Part shown: positions 25,035 to 38,920 of the stretch, piece after piece | Layout of the letters: each line of letters begins with the position of its first letter | How positions within the stretch are numbered: the stretch's first letter is position 1 | Origin: Rattus norvegicus | Lineage: Eukaryota > Chordata > Mammalia > Rodentia > Muridae | Assembly (NCBI RefSeq): GCF_036323735.1 | Contig: NC_086020.1 | Coordinates: 85,375,710-85,439,709, forward strand | Direction: 5' to 3' | Length of the DNA stretch: 64,000 nt | The notes under the pieces: model-generated | Database searches by the model: none | Told to the model about the DNA's origin: nothing | The model's input: only the letters and a program-made list of their open reading frames with translations | Made by a program: the position numbers and the translations under genes

Positions 25035-28000
25035 CTTTCCAGAACGCAAAACACTGAAGATAGGGTGGTGGGATTAGCTCTTAGCTCCTATCCCATGCCC
25101 ACTCCAGCACTCTAGAGAAAAGGGCCTAGATAGGCACATTCTTTTTTGTCCTTGAATTCTACTTTTTAAAAATTTATTTCTAGAGTATCCACAGACTTTC
25201 CCTCAAGACAGAAATGTACGAACCAGTTTAGTTTTAAGAGCCTCATGATCAGAATAGAAATTATTTGAGATTTCATGATACTCATTTTTTAAAGTCTGAG
25301 TTGCATACAGTGTCCTCTGTTCACCTCATAGGTCTTTCTGTTCATTCTCACAATTGTAGTTCATAACCAAGTCACCTGGTGTTTTTATTCCTTCACTAAT
25401 GTGTATTCAGCAAGTTGTCAATATTCTGGAAGACACACTAGAGACCATCTTTGTAATTTTATTTTTAAAAATATTTTCATCCCAACTTCTGAGGCTACTA
25501 ACATTTTGCTGAGTATAAATAAGCTAGTAGTATAATACAAATTGAGTACTTTATACTATATACCATTGAATATTTTCTAAGAATTTTTTTGGTATAGCTT
25601 ATTATAATCTGACAGAATTTTGTTATCAAGGACAGTCATATCTGTTATTGAATTCCCTACCTTTTCTGGATCAGGTGGCAACGTAACATTATTCTATAGA
25701 AAAGTCATACCCATATTAAGAACAATCTCTCTTCCTTTTTTCAAGGTTGCTAAACCAGTTGGCAACACCCATTTAAATTTTAGGACAAAAATGTCATTAA
25801 TTTACAATGTTTTCTCCAACATTATTTGTCTTCAAATAGGACAGTGCTGCTGCCCTGTGTCACAAATAGACAGGAAAAGAACCTAGGAGACCTAATGTTA
25901 CACACTTGAACAGGGTTTGGACACTGGTTGATGGCTTCCTTTTAGTGAGTTCAATAATGTAGTTTTGGTCTTAAATACCCTGCAGTTAGTTGTCTATGAG
26001 ATGAAGATTCAGCCTCTAGACCATGATGCTACTGGAGTTCATAGAACCTTTAAGAGATGGGGCTTATGTGAGAAAGTTAGGCTATTATGTACCCCTGAAA
26101 AAGATACTGGGAACCCCTCTTTCATTCTTTTCTTCATTTCTCCATGACATAATGTTTGATTTTCTTTTTCCTGTGCTGTGACATCCTGCCTCACCTCAGT
26201 GTCCAGAGTAACAATCTAACCAACGTTTGAAATCTCTGTCGAGTTAACATAGTCCCTTTCTCTGATTTAGTTGATTATCCCAGAAAGTAACAAAAAGTGA
26301 GCACAATTAGTGTCCTTTGTATGATGTTTCCTCATCTTGAATAGTGTTTTCCCAGGGAACCTTGGGTCTGCCTTGGATGGAGGCAGATAACCTACAAGGA
26401 TTTGCACAGGAAGTGTTCTACATTCTTATTTATTTGGGTTGCCTTTTGTAAGACGGGACTGTAGACTGTAAGTAGTGGCCTGCAGCAATGAGTTTACATT
26501 ATATATGCCCACCTACTTGATAATGGTAAAGCTTCGAGACTAGATCAACTTCTGAATCTTTAATTGTTGCCCCAGAAATTCACTCACATGAATCCTTTCG
26601 CCTATGTTGTTCTCAGTCGCTGCCTTCATCAGTGTCTGGAAGCCTTTCTCTAATAAACTCAATGCCCTTTCAGGTTTAGCTATAACAAATTTTATCTACA
26701 ATTTATACCAGTGCAATTTTATAACTTAAAAAACTTGAAAAAGCAATTTTCCTAAACAAAGTTTGAGAACTACCATCAGCTAGTTAATTCTAATTGTATT
26801 CAAACAAAATGTATAGATACAATAATATTGCTATTTGTCTTCATAACTGCTACTGGTAGGTTTTTCTTAAAGAAATTACAAGGAAATTTATTACTTATTT
26901 CAGTGACTCAGAGATGTGCAATCTATTTTAGAACGCCTATCTTAAGGGTCTAGAAATTTGGCATTAAAAAAGAAAGATGGCTTGGGTTGTGGTGTGTCCA
27001 GGCTCAAGACCAGACACTTACTCTGACAGGGCCATGTGTTTCTCCTCTGAATCCTGCGATATCTTAAAGGTTATTAAAATAAATAAAGAATTCAAGTTTC
27101 CCATTAAACCCCAACATGCAGATGTCAATTTAATCACTTAAGTTTGATGAACACCAAATTTGATGAGGTGAGCAGTATTAAAAGATGAAAAAACATCAAT
27201 CACACAGTGATTCCAGAGTTCAGTGTCCACATAACTTGGGTGCTTGTCAGGAACCACCAGATACTGAATTCAACCTTCTTCCAAAGTTACTGCATACGTC
27301 AGCCAGGTTGTGCACTGCTACTTTATTCCAAGGAGGTATTATATATCACATGGACAATGGCAGAATCTTAAAGATGGAGAGTGTACCATTGGTGCTACTC
27401 CAGTCCTGCTCTGAATGCTTGAAATCTTAATGACTTCTTCAAAACCTCAGAAACTTCTTGGCTGCCCCCTTCAAATTGTATCCTATGCACCACAGTTAGC
27501 TACTGAGAGGAGCAGGCTTCACATCTTGGTTTGAGCTCTATGTAAAATGGAACTGAGACTTCACAAGGCCTTTCAGCAGAAAGATAGCTTGAGAGATTTG
27601 CAGTAATGAGGAAGAAAAGAGGACGAGAAGAGGAAGGAAGGAAAAACCCCTTTTGGTGCCTGTGATTAAGGTCACTGGGATGGACAACAGGGATCTGATT
27701 GCCTTTTGAAACAGAAAAGCCAGAAGGTGCCTTTTAAAAGCTCCTGATCTTCATGAATCCCTTGGATAAAGGATGCTACCAGACTGTATACCACAGTCTC
27801 TGGAGAATGTAGAGAAGACACAATATAAAGAGCTAACTGTACCCTAGTGGGTAAGGGTGAATGTAACATGCTCACTGCCTTTCCCAAGCAGTAAAGGCAG
27901 ACAGTTTGCCTCAAGCTACTTGCCACATCTGATTTCATGAAAAGAAAGTATGAGCATGCTGGGACAAACCAATGAGAACAGAGTTTCTGAAGCTACTGTC

Positions 28001-29315
28001 CAATGGATGGAGTTTAATGCTGCTGAAGCTCCCATGTCTTGAAAAATCCCAGAGACACCTGGGAAATTTCCATCCATCAAATACTTGTGAGTACTTACTA
28101 TTAGACTATATCATCTCATTTCCTACCAGACATTTTTATTCTTTGGAACTGTTTCTTTCCTTGGCTATATGCACAGCAAAAGCTGCTTGGAATTTCCAGA
28201 CAAGATCACTTTGATTCTTAAAAAGAGACACTGGAGGGTGAAGGTCCTTTATTCCAGAAATTAGTATCAGGAAGTGGAACTGTAGCAGCTGCCCATTTGC
28301 TGGCATCATAAAGGGGTTAGGAACAAGCACAGAAGTCAGAAGAGCAGGCTGTAGAGGGGTCTCTCTTCCTAGAAGTCACCCTTGCTGTGCAGAGGATGAA
28401 GTTTGATGCATGAGATCAAAAGTGTCTCATGGTTTCTGCTAGTTTGAATGCAAATCCTTTTTTTCTGCCTTCCCTTAAGGAAGCTGCCTTTCTAATGCCA
28501 TTCATAACTGATAAGAAAAGACATGAACTTCCTTAACAATGACTATAACAGAGTGAGCAAGTACAAGGATTGTCACATGATGTGTTATTGGCAAGATTAA
28601 ACAGATGATCTTGACCTTCATGGTGAAGATCAGATGATGAACTATTCCATTGTGCTGTTTGTAGGGAGCATTTACTTATATTTGCAAGTTTTCTTCTCAA
28701 GAGAAATGATTGATAACCCTAACAGAAACTGAAAAATACATCTTTATAAGCATAGGAATCTGAAGCTTACTTTCTTTTGTTATGAAATAGCTCACTGAAA
28801 AGCTTGAAAATGTGAAAGATTGTCAGAACAAAACCACCACATGTTGTTAGAAGAGGTTTGTGCATTTTGTAAAAGTTAATGTCAGTATACAAAACTGAGT
28901 AGTGGGGCGGATGGCCACAGAAGTATACATTTTTGCAAATCTAGCATTCGAAAGTTTGGCAATCAAGTTTAAGAATGATGCATAATACAGATGGAGAGAA
29001 AAGGAAAAATGATGGATTACAGGAATTAATCCATCACAACTCTGCCTCTAGGACATATAAATAATCGTCTACAATCTTTGGAAATTGCTGTTGGTATTGA
29101 GATCTGGAATATTTCACCAAAATGTTTTATTTATAGAGTTGGAAAGCTCTGTTGCACAAATTTCTTTCTGTAAAGAAAAAAACACTTTTTTTTCTGTCTA
29201 CAATGATTCAAATACTGTGGTGGCAAAACTAATTAAAAAGAATTTCCATGAAGGAAATGCTTTTTTAATGTATAAGTGATATAAATCATATATACACTCC
29301 ACACATGCATACATT

Positions 29316-29318
<3 letters not shown>

Positions 29319-29370
<52 letters not shown>
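29319..29370 (+). repeat. (CA)n microsatellite
   Basis: Uninterrupted CA array of about 26 units. It accounts for the His/Thr-rich frame that crosses it. Confidence 0.95.
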
Positions 29371-29372
<2 letters not shown>

Positions 29373-29569
29373 CACACTTTTCCTTTTAGAGTTCATCAAT
29401 CAATTCTGTGACAGAGATCACAATGTTAAAACACCTAAAGTTCACTTGCCGAAGTCTGGCAGCAGTACCTCCTCATGTTTGCCCAATATTTTATGTTTTG
29501 TGAATACATAATGCCTGCAGCATGAGTAGACCTTATAAAGCTACGACATAAAATTCTCACCTTAAGAGA

Positions 29570-29870
29570 ATTTTTATCACTTTAACATAATCTTTATTCA
29601 TCCTTTTTATTAATCCATGCATGCATAGAATGTATTTTGACCACAATCACCCACAGTTTTTCCTTTAACTCCTTCTGATAGCAACACCGCCCATGTCACA
29701 CACTCACACACATCACTGAGTGAAGTTTGTGTTGCTCATATATGTTCATCAGAACATGATTGGCCTACCATACCAAGGACCACACCTTTAAAGAGAACTG
29801 AAAACTGAGTTTCTCTCTATCATATCAATCGTCAATAACTCTTCGATGAGGAGTGGGATTTCATGACTAT
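29570..29870 (-). repeat. Possible Lx-type L1 3' fragment
   Basis: The segment from TTTATTCATCCTTTTTATTA through GTTTTTCCTTTAACTCCTTC resembles reversed Lx 3' UTR, like the clearer blocks at 23900 and 48040. It is strongly diverged and may be something else. Confidence 0.35.
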
Positions 29871-32800
29871 TTCACATGGGTAGGTAAAGTGGTTTTGCTC
29901 TGTTTAGGTGCTCTGAAGAAAGTATTTTAAATACATTCAAACCATCTTCCTTTCCAGTTATGTCCTTCATCTTTGAATCCATCTCTGCTGACAATTTCAT
30001 AATTGTCGATGATCTGGATAGAGCATCCAGTAAATAATAATCCATTAAGGTCTTATGTCCAAGTTGGGGGCTAATTTTTCTAATCTCATCTGTTCTTACT
30101 GGGCAATTGTTGGTTAAATTGAGAGATTACATTTGCAGTACTTTGATGAATTTCTAAGATTTTCATATAACCCAAGAAGATCTTGGGCCCTTCTTGCAGA
30201 TATTCTAGAAGAACAGGACTTCCTGTTCTACCACACAATTTGTAATATAGAGGATGCTTCTTGCGTTCCTTTTCAATTGGCTACGTCTTTATATATTTCA
30301 GTCCATCCTGCTGCTGCTCATACTGGGGCCATGGTGCTAGCCTGCATCTCATGCCTTAAGGCAGCTTAGACTGAGTGGTCCTATCTGAAGCATGAGTACT
30401 GACTCTGCTCAATGTAGAGAAAAATGTGAAGACAAGAAAAGATGTGACCCCTATAGGTTCCAAGATTTAGGGACCACATGATTTTGCCTCATGGACACAT
30501 TCCTACAACTAAGCAGAAGCAAAGGAAACAGATGTCCCTCTGATTAGTGCATTGCCATCCCCTGTGCTACCAGGCTGCTTACACTGCAGTCTGCATCTCT
30601 CAGGAAAGGCCTGTATGCCTCACAATCCTAGCAGATGTTTGCCTGAACTTGATGCTCCTATACGTTCTGAGTATCATGACTCTTCCTCATGTTCTATAAT
30701 TTACACAGTAAATACTAATCCCTCAGCCCAGAAATGGATGGTATTAAAACCAGGGGGAGTGACAGAGAAATACTACACATGAGTTTCAACCAAAGTGGCC
30801 TAGGAGACAGTAGCATTATGACAGAGTACAAACGATGGTGCTGGGGTTGAATAGTTTCAATAGGTGAAGAGGAGGACATACTAGAAAATAGCTTCCACAA
30901 ATGTAGATGTACGCAGAGGATTTTAAAATAAGTTTGATAGTACTTGGTTTGGCTCCTGGAAGACCACTTTTCTGTTGTAGATGTAACATAAATGTTTAAT
31001 TACATCTACAATGTAATTTAATATGTATTTTGCTTAAGGTTTTAATCTTTGTTTTCATTTCATTGCAGTGCCTCTTGTGCTATTATTTAACATGTATAAT
31101 TTAAGTTGTTAAAAGTAATTCACATACATAATAATTTTGAAAGCAACTTATAATTAACTAAAGAAGGAAGCAACAGATGTTGAAACATGAAAAAATACTT
31201 TAAAACATTGAATATTTTCCACAGATGCCATCGTTCTGCTTTCCCAAAGCTTCACTTTAATGATCCTAAGACATTCTAACAACCCAAGCCTGATTCCAAA
31301 CACTTGTAATGTGAACACACGCAGAAGTATCTAGCCACAGCTGCTCTGTTTAGCTCATTTCATTAATATTTTTGAGTTGGAATGTCCAATTAATCTTTAG
31401 AAGCAATTACACGTTGTCAGTTAAAATCCCAAGATTCTGCTCTGTGGCCCAGTGGTTCCGTCTGGTGTGAATGATAGCTGACGTCATGATACCCAACGTT
31501 CTGAGCTCAGGTATCTCTGTATTTCATTTCACACCATATTTCTAAATCTTACTGGCAAGATTTCATGATGTTCTGCTTCAAAAGAAACAGCTGCAACAAA
31601 GACCTTTGGAGACAGAGTTGGCTCACTTCATGTCACAATTCTTGCATCGTTTTATAAGCCACACCATGTGAGACGGGAGCATCCATACACAGTGACTTGG
31701 CATCTTGCTTCTATTATGAGGGTAAACGAGTTCTATGTCTACCCTAGAATCTACTAATCCTGGGTACTGCTCAATCTGAGACTATTAGAGAACACCATGA
31801 AGGCAGGAAATCTGTTGTAATCTTTTGGGAGAAAGAAATGGCTGTAGCTTAAGGAGAGAAATTTTGGAATCTTCCCAATGGTTTATTATACCTCTGAAAC
31901 CAGAAGCACATGCATCAAAGCTTCTCAAAGTTAACAGAGTATGGGACAAAAGTTAGCAGCAAACCCAGACATCAAACAGGACCTGCTCACGTTTGCCAGG
32001 CAATTTCAGTAGAAGCAATACTTAATGTATTGCTTTTTCTTATCTGTTTGCAACTGCTAATAGACTTTAGTGATAAGACCTTGACATCTGAAACCGAAGA
32101 AGAAAGGAACTCTGTCTCGTACATGTACTTTCTTTGAAAATTAAATTGTCTCCTCCTTGAAGTGACCTCAACTGGTACTGTTACTTCTAAAGAGTTTTGC
32201 ATGTAGAAGAAAAAAATTCTCAGTGATGGACTCACATCTGTGAAGTGCCCTATGATGGACATCATGTTCAACTCACTGTCCTTGCATTTTGTCACCAGGG
32301 AGTGCCTTACACCTGTACTTTGTAAAAAATCAGTGCTGTGTGAGTGAAACAGGTGAATAAAGGACGTTTGCAAACATCAAGAAACCTGCTTTTCAGCCTG
32401 GGAAAAAAGAATACAAGACAAACAGTTTGGAATTAGTGATGTCACAGATGCACTGGAACAATTAGGAGAGAAAGTAAGAGTTGAGCGAGGTGTGGGAAAC
32501 CAAGTTGTTGAGTGTGTGCAAGATCCGTTCATGCTGAGATTCCGACCATGAATATGACCTATACCATTACAAGATACATGCAATGTTCTGCACTCAACTT
32601 TGGAGAGTAAGTCACAACATTTATGGGGGTCCTGAGCAGGCCTTTCACCTGCTCACTCTGAGGCAGCTCTCTTACACTAATGGCGCATCTGACCTTTTCT
32701 GCCTCATGTTTCTACAGTATAAATCCTTTTATGTATTCAGCAGATGCAAGCTACATCATACTTCAAATTATTTCCTTTAATATAGACAAAATCATATTGG

Positions 32801-34246
32801 ATTTAAAAGAACCTATCAAATAATGTTTGTGTATGTGTGTGTATGTGCATGTAAGTATGTGTATTGTATTTATGTGTGTGTATGTGGCATATATTTGTAT
32901 ATACTTATATAGTCATAATACTTTTCCTCAGTGTCCAGGTATGTACTTTCCATACATGTATAGATAAATACTTTCAGTGTATATATAAACATGTAGACAA
33001 TATGCACTTGATCTCTGTCAGTCTTTCAAATGCCCTTATAACTTCTATCTCTATTTCAAAGGCCACTTTCAAACTTAGAAAACAATTTTAAAATAAATGG
33101 CCCTTGAAAATATGTCATATACTATGGAACTTAGTCCCATTCCAAAGACGGCCATCCCATAATGCTGACAGTAGCTTTTTTGTTTTATAACATTAAAATT
33201 GGTCTCAATAATGGGTGGCTTGTGGCAGTGACTTTCCAAGATTGTACAGGCTTCTGGAAACAAGAAGTAAATAGATGTCAGAAATTTAGTGTCTCATAAA
33301 AACCTGCTTAACCCTTCACATTGCCTAACACCTCCCTTCACTGTGGTACATACACAGTTACCCAACCAGCCCCACTTGGTTCTCTCAAAAAGCAAGTCCT
33401 AGCACATCTGTGTTTGAGAGGCAGCTTTGAGAATGGGCAGCTCAACTCTGATCTGAAGGTCCACCTACTGAGGGGATACCAGGGACTCAGTGAAAGGGGC
33501 ATGACTAGGATCACAAAACAGTCCACAGGTCACCACTCCCAAGTAAGGATGGAAGGACCAAGTTAGTGTCATGTTTGTTATGCATGAAATGAAATTCCCT
33601 GGACAAGCAGGTCATCATTGCTGCATTTACATGACAGCTGAGAGGTTTTTGGACCAGTGTTCTTTGGAACCCTTCGTGGACTATGTTGCACAGACATTTG
33701 CTGCCCTTGAGATGCTGACACTAGAAGCCAGCTGGCTGCATTGCTGGTATTACACTAGGAGTCCTTGATGGTAATCTGCCTCTGCACTGAATATCCTACA
33801 GATCCAGGAAATAGCCACTGAAGAACAGGTCTTGGATTTCAGAAAAGGAATTTGCCTGAAAGTTTCCCATGCTCTGCAAATCTTACTGGAAAGCAACAAC
33901 AACGAAACAAACGGAAACAAACAAAAGACCTAGCTGTAATTTAATAAATGAGTGCTTAGCATGGAAATACAAACACAACACCATTGGCATTGTTTTGGAC
34001 TTCTGTAATCCATACTATCTAATGCCATTAAGCAGATGCAATTCACTGGGAGGCCCTTAGCTGGCTTTTCCAGTCCTTGCAGTTGCCTTGCTCTACAGGG
34101 GGCCTTGTCTGTCATCTCCTGAGCACTTGGGTCTCAGCATGGCCAGGGGAATTTGTGCCAGAGAAAGCCTCTTTCAACTCCATACAACTCTAAAGTTATA
34201 ACACTCTGGCAATTGCTACTTTTTCACATTTCGGGAAGAAGGGTTG

Positions 34247-34357
34247 GTTTTTGTTGTTGTTGGTTTGGTTTTTGTTTTGTTTTTTTGTTTGTTTGTTTGT
34301 TTTGTTTTGTTTTTGTTTGGCTGATTTTTGTTGTGTTTGGGCTTTGTTTTGTTTTTG
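34247..34357. repeat. (TTTTG)n / T-rich simple repeat
   Basis: Irregular TTTTG and TTTG units over about 110 bases. It may be the expanded poly-A tail of a minus-strand retroelement, but no element body is recognisable next to it. It explains the Lys/Gln/Thr-rich minus-strand frames. Confidence 0.9.
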
Positions 34358-34789
34358 CCAAAAATGTAAAAGATGGCACTTGTAACTTGAGCCAATGTTG
34401 CTGTTGCCTGCTGTTGAAGGCCAGGCCTCTGAGGAAATGGGTCTGCAAGGATGCCTGGACTTAGTGTAACTCTTCTTCTGTTTGTTTTGGGTTGGAGAGA
34501 ATCTGAGTTAATGTCAGGCATAAGTACTTTGGGCAAGGAGAGAGCTAGGAGCAGGGCTTTCTACATGAACATCTCCTACAGGATTAGTATTAGAATAGGG
34601 ACTTTTCCTATTCAATCTGGCTCTGTGTATGACAGGCATTTTCTTGTCACAGCTCTAAATCATAACCGCGTGCCTTTGACTGTTTCAAAGATCAGTTCAC
34701 TGAAATGGAGAAGATTGGAGAGGGCATAACTGTTCTTTACCACTAGAGCCTTAGTGTTTCCCAGGTGCAGGCACCCTGTCTCTTTGGCT

Positions 34790-34860
34790 CACTCACACCC
34801 TTAGAATTTCCCAGTGCCCAGCATGAAGTAATTGCACAGTGAATGATTTGTTAGGTGTCA
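34790..34860 (+). repeat. L2-like fragment
   Basis: AGAATTTCCCAGTGCCCAGC followed by ATGAAGTAATTGCACAGTGA and ATGATTTGTTAGG matches the well-known 3' end of L2 (CCCAGCGCC...AATAAATGTTTGTT). Short and diverged. Confidence 0.5.
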
Positions 34861-35789
34861 TGTGAGAAGGTTAACATCATTCCGACTGAGGTAGAAATGC
34901 CCCTTATTTGGGACCAGCAATGCAAATCCATGGTCTTTCCACAGAATCCAAGCAGCCTTGTCTTTGTAAGGAGGCAAGCAGACAGGAGTTGTTGCAACAT
35001 TTTCATGTAAAGCTGCCTCATTTATACTGTTTGAGCCTTTTTCTTGGGCACCTTTGGCCAACAGTTAGTTAGTGCATTAGATGTTAACAAAGCAAGCTGT
35101 AGGAGCTCAAGGAGAGAGAATTTTGTTTGAAAGCAAAGGCTTCTATAACAGGTATGGGTTTGACCAATGATGGAATGAAGTTGGGATTTAATAAATAATG
35201 CTGTCCTTGAGATTAGAAATAGATGTGACCAGGAACACACCTAATCTTCAGGGTCGTATATGTTAAAAATACATCTCTTCTGCCAAGTGTCCCAACAGGT
35301 CTAGATCCAGGCAACAGTTAGCATGTTCTACAATAAAAGTTATTGTCCTTCCTCTGAGTACACAAATCTCATGTCTCTCTTAGCTCCTGCCCCTTTTATG
35401 AGTCCATGCTGAGCCTCCAGAGGTCACAGTTTGTAGGAGGTTTCTAAATAGATGGACTTCTCATCTCTTCCCATTTGACCTGTAGAAGCTTCATCTTTGT
35501 TTCCTTTGACCGTTTGATGAGTTAGTACTTCCCACGCTGATGGATACCATTGTGAAGTTACTATAAGTCACCCATTGAACTCTGGTTTGTCTTCTGGAGT
35601 CTGGACCCCATTAGTGTCATGTTTGACTGAAGAAGGGAGGGCTCTGAGTACTGGTGCTTGCCAAGTTTGTCCTGATAAATAGCAAGTATGCGGTACTTGG
35701 CTAGAAATGGAGGAATGAAAAACAGATTGCCACTATCTGAATCTCAAAATCTGTGAAGGAGATGCCGGTGCAGGCAGCTCTGTGAGCAG

Positions 35790-35952
35790 TGTGGTAAAAA
35801 TTAAAAAGGAACTTTTCTATTACTTCCCGTAAGCCAGATCCACTCACTCTGGCTGCTACTCAGCCACACAGTCCACAAGCTACCCGCTCCCGGCTGTCTC
35901 CCTTTTAGCCGCCCTCTCCGTGCAGTCCCCTAGGCAGTAGTTGCCATGCCTG

Positions 35953-36018
<66 letters not shown>

Positions 36019-36522
36019 GCGCACACACGCGCACACACGCGCGCGCGCACACACACGCGCGCACGCACCCACCTCATTCTGTGGTCCCTTGCGCAGTCTC
36101 ACTCTGCGCAGGCACTAGAACAGGATCCGCACACTCCAACTGCCTCTCAGCCATTTCTTTCACACACTGTCCTCGTTAGCCCAGTAAATCAAGGTTCCAA
36201 AACTTGTAATTTAGCAATTAGATGTACATATTAAATTCCCAATCTACACTATATCCATACAACAAATTTACTGCCAATTAATAAAGATTTAAACCGCCCA
36301 CTTAGACAGGACAAAATCAACCCAGTCCTCCTGGACCTAGATCATCCTGCTCTGTTGTCTCCATCTTGATTTCTCTCACTTCTCCTCCTCCCTCCTTCCT
36401 ATACTTTTCCCCGCCTACCTTTCCTTCTCATCCAATGATAGGCTTCGCCTTATCCTGGACCTGCCGTGTTGCATGGTGACATCATCCTACATGTGAGCAT
36501 TCTTTCCAATGGTCTAGAAGCA
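35790..36522 (-). repeat. Solitary ERV-like LTR, copy 2
   Basis: It runs from TGTGGTAAAA to GTCTAGAAGCA and is homologous over most of its length to 3275-3898. The extra length relative to copy 1 comes largely from an expanded CA/CG array at 35954-36068. No internal retroviral sequence adjoins it, and flanking target duplications are not clear (left GTGAGCAG, right GTAGTAGC). Orientation is tentative. It has no coding capacity. Confidence 0.55.
35954..36068. repeat. (CA)n with CG-rich end, inside LTR copy 2
   Basis: About 30 pure CA units followed by CGCACGCGCACACACGCGCG-type sequence. It is continuous alternating purine-pyrimidine over roughly 115 bases, a class that readily adopts Z-DNA. 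Confidence 0.95.
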
Positions 36523-36836
36523 GTAGTAGCATGCAGAAATAATCTTTTCAAGTAAATGTAAACAAGGAGTAGATTACAGAGAAGACAATGACATCAACAG
36601 AGCTGCAGAGGCCTGGAAACACAGCATTCATTTATAGTTCTTGAAGGTAGCACCAGTGAGTATGTGGATCAAGAGGGTATGAAAGACTGATGTATATTTG
36701 AGCAGACATTTTGAAATATCAGGAATCTTAAGCAGTTTGGGTTATACCTTACTGATACTGTGAAGCAACAAAAATGTAAAAATACTGACATGAATATCTG
36801 CTATGTACTAACCTACCTATGTATCAAGCCCCACCC

Positions 36837-36838
<2 letters not shown>

Positions 36839-36885
<47 letters not shown>

Positions 36886-36890
36886 CGCGC
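36839..36890. repeat. (GT)n(GC)n microsatellite
   Basis: GT array of about 19 units running straight into seven GC units. A second Z-DNA-prone tract within 0.9 kb of the first. Confidence 0.95.
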
Positions 36891-37385
36891 TGCTACATAT
36901 TTTAAAGCTGTGGTTATACATAGAGTAGATCTTGTGTTGTAATCAGATCCTGAAAAACATTCTAAAGTTCTAAAATAATAAAAGAATTTACTGGTGTACC
37001 ACTAAGCACTTATATCTCTAATGATACTTACTAAGAAAGTTTTTTTTATTTTTTATATATGGACATTTGTAAGAAAAATTAAACAAGTTAGAGGCATTGT
37101 ATTCATATTTTGGAAGAGCATATATTTTTACACCACCATCACATGAAAATTTTGTCTAAATGAACAGCATTGAAGCAAAAACATTGAACATAATTGCTTA
37201 AATTTTGCAGTATTTTCCTAGAAGAGAGAATAAATTTAAAAGTTATCCAAAATCAGGATTCTAAGTATTTCAACTGGGGCATTTTCCATAGATGTGAAAA
37301 ATGATCTTGAAGGAAAATACACTATTACATTTATTGAAGGAACATTCTAAAACAGGAGATTTCGGCCCATATGTGTAAGTGTAGA

Positions 37386-37389
37386 GTGT

Positions 37390-37441
<52 letters not shown>
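37386..37441 (+). repeat. (TG)n microsatellite
   Basis: TG array of about 28 units with one A interruption near its start. Confidence 0.95.
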
Positions 37442-37445
<4 letters not shown>

Positions 37446-37799
37446 GGATAAGGGGGAAGTCTTATACAGCTCAAAATTAGAAATTTACTTACAGCAAACA
37501 TTAAGATAGATATTTGTGACTAAAATATGGATTTGGAAGGAATTTAATTATTTAATCACTTTATATTTTAGGAGTATAGAGTAGAATGATTCCCAAATCA
37601 TATTTAAAGAGATAAAATCCATCATGTGGAATAGTCTGTAAACATTAATTTGGACAATTATCTTATAGGAAATGTCTAGATCAATGAGATGATCTATATC
37701 AGTGCCATATGCAAAGTATTTTAAAGTCTGGAAATGCTTAGTATATAAATTCAAGTGAAGCATCTAAGCATCCCAAGGATATACATCCTCTGTGGCACA

Positions 37800-37930
37800 T
37801 TATATATTTATTTTCCTTGTTAATATTTAAGAACCCTTGAGTATAGAGCTCAGCACTGGTCACATAGTATAGATGCCCCAACAGTGTTAAAAGAGCGATG
37901 TATGATGGATTGATGGTGGAAAAGCATGAA
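37800..37930 (+). repeat. L2-like fragment
   Basis: GAGCTCAGCACTGGTCACAT followed by AGTATAGATGCCCCAACAGT resembles the L2 3' end (cagtgcctggcacatagtaggtgctcaa). Diverged; moderate to low support. Confidence 0.45.
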
Positions 37931-38814
37931 CTTTTATTTTCTTAAAGATTGTTAGAGTATCATTTAGGCAATATTACTTGGACTTGTAGTTTAAAGATGC
38001 AAAAGCTTAAGGTTATATATTTAGATCATTATCTGTGAGTCCTGGCAGGAGAGATTGCCTAGACAATAGGATTCTAGTTAATCAATGTCATTATAAGAAG
38101 AAAGTCATTTGAATACTTATTTAAAAAGAACATAATTTCCCATAGTAAAATTCCCAAGAGAACAAAAAAAATGTAATTCCATGGGAGTTTTAATAAAGAT
38201 ATGTGTCAATTATAAAAGTATGTTCTTAGTTTCCCAAATGCACCTAATCTAGTATAGGGCATGAAAAAAAAAAACAGTTTCCCAACAATGAAATGAAATG
38301 CAACAAGGACTTGACCTTAGCTATGTACACTCAAGATTCATCATTCATGATGTGAAGCTTTTAGATTAAATATTCTTACTGCTGTCTCTTAGGGCATGAA
38401 ATCTTTATCTAAATTATGAGCCTGTAAGAAGACAGCTTTATGTAAACTCAGATGAGAATCAATTTAAAAGACAATCAATGTCTACCACATGATCCCATTG
38501 CAGAGAGAATGAAATGATTCTCATAGGAACGTGGGTGAAAGTTAAATTTAAACTTGCTTTCCCTCCTTGATAAAAGCATTCTAGAATACGCAGCTCTTAT
38601 AGGACAATTATCTGTTATTGTGACTATTCTTAAGATAGTTGTTCCACTAGTCACCATTTCTGGAGAATGCCTAATAGTTCTATATTCTGTGTAATGAGAC
38701 TGCTTCTGGCTCATTGTGCCGAACAAAGGTGTGACATGGGTTTGACAATGTATTATTTGAAGTAAACTCATTATTGTGCTTGACAAGTACTAATCACAGA
38801 TATATTATTCTTTT

Positions 38815-38920
38815 ATGATGTTATCACTCCATTTTTACAGAGGAGACAGCTGAGGCACAAGGACGGGGTTGCAGCAAAATTGAGTGCTGGATGGAGCTGC
38901 TAGGCTCAAAGATAAATGTA
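38815..38920 (+). repeat. MIR SINE
   Basis: CCATTTTTACAGAGGAGACA followed by GCTGAGGCACAAGGACGGG is the MIR core (cccattttacagatgaggaaactgaggcac). The tail GAGCTGCTAGGCTCAAAG also fits. An ancient mammalian element. Confidence 0.75.
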
